Shown in pieces: positions 1 through 4,443 of a stretch of 9,281 nucleotides of DNA (positions are counted from its first letter, which is position 1; the number at the start of each line of letters is the position of its first letter). Location of the stretch: NCBI GenBank assembly GCA_003162615.1, contig PMNG01000137.1:1-9281 (forward strand), in the 5' to 3' direction. Below the pieces are notes generated by a model. The model did no database searches. It was not told the DNA's origin and saw nothing but the letters and a program-made list of their open reading frames with translations. The DNA is from Methanothrix sp. Its GTDB lineage: Archaea > Halobacteriota > Methanosarcinia > Methanotrichales > Methanotrichaceae. The position numbers and the translations under genes are program-made.

Positions 1-181
1 CCGCCGAACTTTGCAATCTACCGGCAAGATTAACGATATCTTGCCACGAAAGACCTGTTCCCTTGCGGAGACTGAGACGAGTCCAAGTTCCTTCCTGACT
101 TCCAAATTTCTTTAAGCATCCGGGGGATGGAGGTGCTTGGAGATCAAAACTTTCCCAGGGAGATTTCCTGCGTCCAGGTCC
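1..181 (-). other. Open reading frame fragment running off the left edge (uncertain)
   Basis: On the minus strand a frame with no stop runs from 181 down to the window edge (60 codons). It has no ATG or GTG, and its only TTG is almost at the edge. The residues look protein-like in the distal part (for example GTWTRLSLRKGTGLSWQDIV), but the first third is Pro/Arg-rich and unconvincing. In the frame of the upstream RNase gene a second protein-like stretch (SFEDLDAGNLPGKVLISKH) lies between 190 and 120, so this may be a decayed gene with a frameshift. It may also be chance. No family is recognised. The 55 bases between this frame and the RNase stop hold nothing I can name. Confidence 0.2.
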
Positions 182-236
182 TCAAATGAGCGCAAGCAAA
201 GGTTTGATGGGCCGGAAAGGGCTGTCCTCGCAGACT

Positions 237-1730
237 TCATGATGCGCCAACCTTACCAAAATCAATAAAGCCTTGCTCAACATCTACCGATAGCAGTTGC
301 ACGCGAATCCGGTCTCCGACATCAACGCCTTGGTCCCCGGTTTTTAGCCTTCCTTCAATCGGCAATTTAAGAAGGCGGACCCAAGTACCTTTCGTAGATG
401 CACCCGTAACCATAGAATCGAACTGCTCTCCGATTCTAGATTTAAGAAGAAGCCCGGCAGCGGATTTGCCAACTTGCCGCTCAACCTTTTCAGCTGCATT
501 CTCTTGTTTCGTGCAATGAGTTGCCAGATCTGCTAGCTCATCATTGTCGTAAGGCGTTGATCTTGCGTCGATTGCTGCTTTGAGCAAGCGTTGAGTGATC
601 AGATCCGGATACCGACGATTGGGAGCTGTGGAATGAGTGTAATCCTTGACCGCGAGACCAAAGTGTCCCGTGGCATTTTCTCCGGGAAGTTCCGCAACAT
701 ATTCACCTGATCCTAATAGCTTGATCACGGCGAGAGATAGGTCCGAAAATCGAAGGGGGTCGGCTTTTTTCTCCGTCGTCAGAAACCACTCCAATGCTTT
801 TGAATCCGGATTCTTGGGAAGCTTGAATGCGTGCTGCGCTGCTAGCTCTACGATTCGTTCCCATCGTTTGGGAGAGCGGACTACACGGCGAATTGAAGGA
901 AATTTTTTTGAAGAGAGATACCGGACGGTCACGCCGTTTGCCGCTATCATGAAATCCTCAATAATGTCCTTGGCACGGTTTTTTTCTTCCACTTGCAGAT
1001 CGAGGATAGAATCGCCTTCAAATATCGGTTTGGCTTCGATGGTTTCGAGACAAAGCGCCCCTTTCATATGACGAAGATTCTTCATACTTTGTGCGGCCTT
1101 GTCCTGCAAGCGCAGATTCTCAGCCAATCCTTTCACGGCTGCAATCTCCAAAGGCACATCTATGCTCCCTTCCAGCCATGCAGCAACGCGGTTATAAGCA
1201 AGCTTCGCATGATTGCGGACAATCGCACGATATACATCCGAATCTTGAACCGATCCATCCATGCCAACAACCATTTCGATGACAATAGCCAGACGATCCT
1301 GATTAAGATTCAACGACGTGAGGTTGGTGGAAAGCTTTTCCGGGAGCATTGGAAACATCTGGCCTGGAGTATAAACTGATGTTGTGTTGTGGCGCGCTTG
1401 TTCGTCGATGGCTGACCCCTTTTTAACGAGTGAGTCTACGTCCGCCACCGCGACTCTGATCTTTGCCTTGTCGCCTGGCATCGCTTCGGCAACGGTTAGC
1501 TGGTCGAGGTCGCGGGAGTCATCATTGTCGATGGAAGACCAGAGGAGATCTCTTAAATCGCGTGCCCTCGCGCTTTCAATTGTTGACGGCGATTGAATCT
1601 TGTTAAGCTCTGCAAGTGCTTCGGCAGAAAAGTACGGGAGCAAGCCTCTGTCAAGCATTGCCCTCTTTGCGATATCCTGTAAGATCGCACGGTCATGATT
1701 GTCGTTCGAGGACGTCATTCTTTCCATCAT
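237..1730 (-). CDS. RNB-domain exoribonuclease, RNase II/R family (compact form)
   Basis: This is a predicted 3'-to-5' hydrolytic exoribonuclease that degrades single-stranded RNA in the cytoplasm. The RNB domain spans about residues 58-390. The metal-binding motif is SIDNDDSRDLDQLTVAE with D68, D74 and D76. RNase II of E. coli has D201, D207, D209 and D210 at the same spacing, so the first three align and the fourth Asp is Q77 here. Other family blocks are VAVADVDSLVKKGS (93-106), TSVYTPGQMFPMLPEKLS (117-134), IIEDFMIAAN (256-265), HFGLA (356-360) and YTHSTAPNRRYPDL (364-377). The last of these contains the RNA- and phosphate-contacting arginines. A short S1-like beta domain covers about 433-493. 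At 497 residues it is much shorter than E. coli RNase R (about 813). It lacks N-terminal cold-shock domains, and residues 1-57 may instead form a small helical domain. ATGs at 1730, 1727 and 1718 are all possible starts. The last is preceded by GGAAAGA, so MTSSNDNHD is a credible alternative N-terminus. It is a single gene with no operon partner visible in the window. The family call is secure and the substrate is not known. Confidence 0.93.
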   Translation of the reverse strand: MMERMTSSNDNHDRAILQDIAKRAMLDRGLLPYFSAEALAELNKIQSPSTIESARARDLRDLLWSSIDNDDSRDLDQLTVAEAMPGDKAKIRVAVADVDSLVKKGSAIDEQARHNTTSVYTPGQMFPMLPEKLSTNLTSLNLNQDRLAIVIEMVVGMDGSVQDSDVYRAIVRNHAKLAYNRVAAWLEGSIDVPLEIAAVKGLAENLRLQDKAAQSMKNLRHMKGALCLETIEAKPIFEGDSILDLQVEEKNRAKDIIEDFMIAANGVTVRYLSSKKFPSIRRVVRSPKRWERIVELAAQHAFKLPKNPDSKALEWFLTTEKKADPLRFSDLSLAVIKLLGSGEYVAELPGENATGHFGLAVKDYTHSTAPNRRYPDLITQRLLKAAIDARSTPYDNDELADLATHCTKQENAAEKVERQVGKSAAGLLLKSRIGEQFDSMVTGASTKGTWVRLLKLPIEGRLKTGDQGVDVGDRIRVQLLSVDVEQGFIDFGKVGAS

Positions 1731-2004
1731 TGCGGAGATCGCAGATATTCTTTTTCATTGCTGGACTTCGGATGATTGAGGTCCTCATGATCTATGTAAG
1801 AATCAACATGACTAAACAGCATAATCAAGTTCTTGGAAATAAAGAATTGAGGATTATGAACAACCACTGTCTGCACGTTCCTCAATTAATATATCCCGCT
1901 TTCATATCTCGATTCGCTATTTTAACCTGATTTCTGGTCATTCTTCTTCTATTTTCCTGTCAAATCTATAGCTCACTCTAGGTATACATACCAGCCCGCC
2001 TCAA
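1731..2004. other. Intergenic AT-rich stretch
   Basis: No convincing gene. It contains an 8-bp inverted repeat, AATTGAGG at 1845-1852 and CCTCAATT at 1880-1887, with a 27-base spacer. The spacer is long for a terminator, and nothing links the repeat to the RNase gene that starts at 1730 on the other strand. A 53-codon plus-strand frame from the ATG at about 1772 to 1930 has an unnatural composition and no ribosome binding site, and I do not call it. Confidence 0.4.
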
Positions 2005-2364
2005 GTGTATGTTACGTGTTTTGGCTACACAGGCTACATAAACGCCAAGTTCGGCCAGATCCAGATTCACGAGGGATCACGGAACCTCCAGGAAGCTGCT
2101 CTTGAAGATCAAGGAGCTGGCAATTCAACATAGTGTTAGCAGGCGCCTGAACTATTCCCGCAGGTGCGCCGAAACCTCGGCTATGCAGGCTCAAATTAAG
2201 CAAGGGCTTCTGTTTGGCTATGAGGATGAAGGATAAGCTACGCGATTAGAGATGCCAATAAGTGAGAGGTATACCCGGAGAGAACGGCCTCTGAATTCGA
2301 CGCTGCGTACTATCGAGAGCTGCGGGATAAGACTTGGGTAGAGGCGGCGTTTGTGTTCGATTAG
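2005..2364 (+). pseudogene. Decayed plus-strand gene, family not recognised
   Basis: Three overlapping plus-strand frames each carry a stretch of protein-like sequence in succession, as expected of a gene broken by small indels. Frame one (GTG at 2005 to TAG at 2131-2133) reads ...GYINAKFGQIQIHEGSRN. Frame two continues from about 2090 to TAA at 2234-2236 with ELAIQHSVSRRLNYSRR and QAQIKQGLLFGYEDEG. Frame three (2233 to TAG at 2362-2364) reads ISYAIRDANK, one TGA at 2263-2265, then EVYPERTASEFDAAYYRELR. A further fragment, KIVESLAEAEIDQARAVDS, follows in 2418-2480. The residue mix (balanced charged and hydrophobic, Tyr/Trp present) is better than chance frames usually give, but I recognise no domain. 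A 63-codon minus-strand frame over 2012-2203 is probably the antisense shadow. The alternative is that all of this is noncoding. Confidence 0.33.
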
Positions 2365-2403
2365 ATTCGAAGGTAGCTCCATAGCCAAACAAATTTTGGA
2401 AGT

Positions 2404-2416
2404 TAAAATAGAAAAA
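2404..2416 (-). terminator. Possible oligo-T terminator after the coiled-coil gene
   Basis: Read on the minus strand, about 55 bases past the stop at 2471 there is CTATTTTTCTATTTTAAC, which is a T5 and a T4 run. Runs like these are the usual intrinsic stop signal in archaea, which need no hairpin. There is no supporting stem. Confidence 0.3.
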
Positions 2417-2470
2417 TAGTTGAATCCCTAGCTGAGGCTGAGATTGACCAGGCCAGGGCCGTAGATTCTC

Positions 2471-2680
2471 CTAAGTCAGATGTGCTAGTTCGTCCTCCAG
2501 CTCCTTGATATACTTGTCAAGCTGTCTGATTTTATTCTGCAAGATATGGTTCTTTTCATCAGATATCCTAAGCTTACTTTCAAATGACGCCTTTAGCGTA
2601 TCGTCACAGGTTCTTAGTCTGTCCTTAAGCTCCTTGACCCTCTCCTCAAGAATCTGAACTTGCTCTCCAGGTGTCGACAT
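2471..2680 (-). CDS. Small coiled-coil protein, unknown function
   Basis: A 69-residue, highly charged protein that is almost entirely heptad-patterned: EQVQILEERVKELKDRLRT near the N-terminus and NKIRQLDKYIKELEDELAHL at the C-terminus, with Leu/Ile/Val at a and d positions. The break around TLKASFESKL may be a hinge between two helices, so a helical hairpin or dimeric coiled coil is likely. There is no signal peptide or membrane segment. Two ATGs are possible. The one at 2680 is preferred because GAGGT (2688-2692 on this strand) lies seven bases upstream, whereas the ATG at 2686 sits almost on top of that site. The gene stands alone, antisense to the neighbouring plus-strand remnants, with a strong hairpin upstream that may control it. 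It is too short and repetitive to assign a family from sequence. It could be a free-standing oligomerisation module or a leftover coiled-coil end of a larger protein. Confidence 0.6.
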   Translation of the reverse strand: MSTPGEQVQILEERVKELKDRLRTCDDTLKASFESKLRISDEKNHILQNKIRQLDKYIKELEDELAHLT

Positions 2681-2709
2681 GTTCATGACCTCTTTCTTCG
2701 AAAACTTCT

Positions 2710-2734
2710 TTAATTGTTTCCTTCAAACAATTAA
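2710..2734. promoter_or_regulatory. Perfect 10-bp AT-rich palindrome upstream of the coiled-coil gene
   Basis: TTAATTGTTT (2710-2719) and AAACAATTAA (2725-2734) are exact reverse complements around the 5-base loop CCTTC. The element begins 30 bases upstream of the preferred ATG at 2680. On the minus strand its outer edge contains TATTAATT, a possible TATA box that would place transcription start near 2708, just 5' of the Shine-Dalgarno. A site for a dimeric repressor over the promoter is the simplest reading. A hairpin in the RNA is less likely if transcription starts inside it. Confidence 0.45.
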
Positions 2735-2741
2735 TATCTAT

Positions 2742-2762
2742 CTGGAAGAGTATGGCTTCCAG
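2742..2762. repeat. Second short hairpin, CTGGAAG / CTTCCAG
   Basis: A 7-bp perfect inverted repeat (2742-2748 and 2756-2762) with loop AGTATGG lies seven bases from the larger palindrome. Its meaning is unknown. It may belong to the same regulatory region. Confidence 0.35.
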
Positions 2763-3046
2763 GAGGTTCTTGGACTGCACGTTTTCTAAGTTAACTTCGC
2801 TGCGAGTTCACCCTTTCAGCGATATTATTGATTGCTCCATTTAGAACACTAACTGGATCTCCGGATTGTCTGGAGCTCTACTATTACATATCTTGATCTT
2901 TCATCGGTTAACTCATCCTAAAATAGATGGTCAAAGCCTGAACATATCGCTCTTTTTTCGATATTGATTTTCGAACAATCGTCCCATGAAATCGAAACCA
3001 GAAAGATGTAAATACGATTAGAGTATACTTATTTAGGATGATGTGA
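2763..3046 (+). promoter_or_regulatory. Intergenic region with the promoter of the GerW operon
   Basis: No gene seen. The last 40 bases upstream of the ATG at 3047 carry two TATA-like sequences, TAAATA at 3009-3014 and AGTATACTTA at about 3021-3030. Either would give a very short leader or none. AGGA at about 3036-3039 is a possible weak ribosome site. A 10-bp inverted repeat, TCATCCTAAA at 2913-2922 and TTTAGGATGA at 3032-3041, brackets this region, with one arm over the presumed ribosome site. A small hairpin with one G:U pair (CTCCGGA, TTG, TCTGGAG) lies near 2856-2873. Confidence 0.35.
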
Positions 3047-3460
3047 ATGGCTGCTGAAGAAAATATAAAGACAACTATCGACGAACTTCAGAAAGTTCTG
3101 TCGGCAAATAACATAATTGGACAGCCCATAGAGATGGAAGATAAGATAATTGTTCCCATTACCAAGATGGGCATGGGCTTCGGAACCGGATCGAGCCAGT
3201 GCGGCGATAACAAAAAAGCTGGAGGAACATCTGGAGGAGCTGGAGGCGGAGTGGGCGTTTTTCCGGTAGCTGTAGTAATTGTCACAAAAGGAGTTTCAGG
3301 GCACGAAGGCGTCAAGGTAGTACCTCTGGGAACCCCGAATGCTCTGGCAGAGTCAATGGGCGAGATAGCATCAGTGCTCATGGAAAGATTCAGCAGAAAG
3401 AAGGAATCCAGCGAAGAGAAGCACGATAACCCACCTGCCGCATCAGTCGAGGTAAAGTAG
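3047..3460 (+). CDS. GerW/YtfJ-family protein
   Basis: A 137-residue protein of the Spore_YtfJ (GerW) family. In Bacillus GerW is needed for spore germination. Members also occur in non-sporulating methanogens, where the role is unknown. Residues 1-20 form an amphipathic helix (IDELQKVL). Residues 26-40 give the conserved strand IEMEDKIIVPITK. Residues 41-70 are the family's glycine-rich loop (MGMGFGTGSSQCGD, then GGTSGGAGGGVGV). GVFPVAVVIVTKG (70-82) and GVKVVPL (88-94) complete the beta domain. The rest is a short helix and a charged tail (KKESSEEKHD). The ATG at 3047 starts the first gene of the operon. The DUF2953 gene follows after an 11-base gap, which matches the ytfJ-ytfI neighbourhood of Firmicutes. 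There is no signal peptide, so it is probably cytoplasmic or held at the membrane through partners. The family is confident and the function in this organism is not known. Confidence 0.9.
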   Translation: MAAEENIKTTIDELQKVLSANNIIGQPIEMEDKIIVPITKMGMGFGTGSSQCGDNKKAGGTSGGAGGGVGVFPVAVVIVTKGVSGHEGVKVVPLGTPNALAESMGEIASVLMERFSRKKESSEEKHDNPPAASVEVK

Positions 3461-3471
3461 GGCAAGCCTTG

Positions 3472-4137
3472 ATGTATCTCTTTCCAATCCTTGTAATCAT
3501 TTTGCTAGTGGCGGCTGGCCTCTTACTTGTCCCTTTCTACCTATCTTTTTATCTCAATATAGAGGGTTTCTCTATTTGCGGTTTCTTCAAATTGAAATGG
3601 TTCGGAATGATATTATATAAAAAAGATCTGCCTTTTCCAGAAGAGGCGAAGGATAGAAAGGGAGTGGAGAACAGAAAGAAACCTGTGGACAAAATAATGG
3701 GGGTTGACAAGGATGCTGTGGAAAGAGGATTTAAGCCCGTTCATAAATGGTTCCCCAAAGATCCTCGCATTTTAATAGATGCCATTCCAGCCTTTTTCCG
3801 GTTCTTAAAGGGTCTGACGGGGTCCATTCATGTCGAGCATATATTATGCCAAATCACGTTTGGACTTAACGATCCGGCAGATACTGCTGTCATCTGTGGA
3901 TATCTATGGGCATTGACTTCTGCAGTTTCGCTGCCAGGAACTCACATCCAAGTCGATCCTCATTTTGAGGGAGAGCGACTGACTGGATCTCTGAATGCTG
4001 AGATCAGGAGCAGGCTTCTTTGGGTCTTTGTTGCCTCCATTAATGCCCTAAGAGAGAAATCGATCAGGCGACTGTTGAAAGAACTGCGTAGGGATGAGAT
4101 GATCTCCATAAAAGGCCAAAAATGGAGTGGCCACTAA
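3472..4137 (+). CDS. DUF2953 membrane-anchored protein (YtfI-like)
   Basis: A 221-residue protein with a strongly hydrophobic N-terminal helix (YLFPILVIILLVAAGLLLVP), then an amphipathic strand region (FYLNIEGFSICGFFKLKWFG) and a charged linker. The C-terminal half carries the DUF2953 signature: FGLNDPADTAVICGYLWALT, then a strand ending VDPHFEGERLTGSLNAEIR, followed by a hydrophobic stretch (LLWVFVASINAL) and a basic tail. The helix suggests one N-terminal membrane anchor with the rest at the membrane surface. ATG at 3472 is preferred. A TTG three bases upstream at 3469 is the only in-frame alternative, and GAGGT at 3449-3453 is rather far away, so translational coupling to the preceding gene is likely. 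DUF2953 next to GerW is a known conserved pairing (ytfI-ytfJ), which suggests that the two proteins act together. No enzymatic residues are evident. Confidence 0.85.
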   Translation: MYLFPILVIILLVAAGLLLVPFYLSFYLNIEGFSICGFFKLKWFGMILYKKDLPFPEEAKDRKGVENRKKPVDKIMGVDKDAVERGFKPVHKWFPKDPRILIDAIPAFFRFLKGLTGSIHVEHILCQITFGLNDPADTAVICGYLWALTSAVSLPGTHIQVDPHFEGERLTGSLNAEIRSRLLWVFVASINALREKSIRRLLKELRRDEMISIKGQKWSGH

Positions 4138-4158
4138 AAGATCCCAGGGGAAAAGACA

Positions 4159-4440
4159 ATGGAAACACCATTGAGCTCTGAAATCGAAACCAGGATATCA
4201 ATAGGAGACGCCATCGAGATATATCAGAGAGTGGTTTATCCCGTAGCCAGGACCTCTATCTTAAGAAAGTGCGGAGATCTTTTAGGCTGCTGGATAGCAC
4301 CAGTAGCCGTATTGATAACCGAGCTAGATAACGCTTATGCTGTTTCGCTGACCAAGGAAGAAATAACACTGGATCAGCTTTTAGCGATGGCACCTTCCCT
4401 AAATGAGATTGTGGGAAGAGCACATGGTAGGACGAGGTAG
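4159..4440 (+). CDS. Small GerW-like protein lacking the glycine loop (93 aa)
   Basis: I do not recall a named family for this gene, but it resembles the GerW-family protein two genes upstream. RVVYPVAR (24-31) matches KIIVPITK of GerW, CWIAPVAVLI (44-53) matches GVFPVAVVIV, and NAYAVSL (58-64) matches GVKVVPL, all in the same order. The segment between the first two blocks is about 13 residues against about 30 in GerW, because the glycine-rich loop is missing. A helix (ITLDQLLAMAPSLNEIV) replaces GerW's C-terminal helix. There is no signal peptide or membrane segment. ATG at 4159 is supported by AGGGG at 4146-4150, eight bases upstream. The gap to the DUF2953 stop is 21 bases. It ends three bases before the phospholipase gene, so it belongs to the same operon. 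It could form mixed oligomers with GerW, which is inference. The coding call is firm and the GerW relation moderate. Confidence 0.8.
   Translation: METPLSSEIETRISIGDAIEIYQRVVYPVARTSILRKCGDLLGCWIAPVAVLITELDNAYAVSLTKEEITLDQLLAMAPSLNEIVGRAHGRTR
4434..4438 (+). promoter_or_regulatory. Shine-Dalgarno GAGGT overlapping the upstream stop
   Basis: GAGGT lies five bases before the ATG at 4444 and runs into the TAG (4438-4440) of the preceding gene. This arrangement is typical of translational coupling and fixes the start of the phospholipase gene. Confidence 0.7.
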
Positions 4441-4443
4441 GCT

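Noticed and set aside
646..1071. Plus-strand 141-codon frame (and others at 993-1379, 1384-1596) opposite the RNase gene
   Set aside because: They lie antisense to a gene with strong family motifs, and their translations are Ser/Arg/Cys-rich without recognisable domains.
1845..1887. 8-bp inverted repeat AATTGAGG/CCTCAATT as a terminator
   Set aside because: The 27-base spacer is too long, there is no following T-run, and no gene ends here.
2212..2390. 11-bp inverted repeat as ends of a small mobile element
   Set aside because: There are no matching target-site duplications outside the arms, and the left arm lies within coding-like sequence.
3088..3465. Minus-strand 125-codon frame opposite the GerW gene
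   Set aside because: Its Pro/Thr-rich translation is the mirror of the glycine-rich loop. The plus-strand product is a clear family member.
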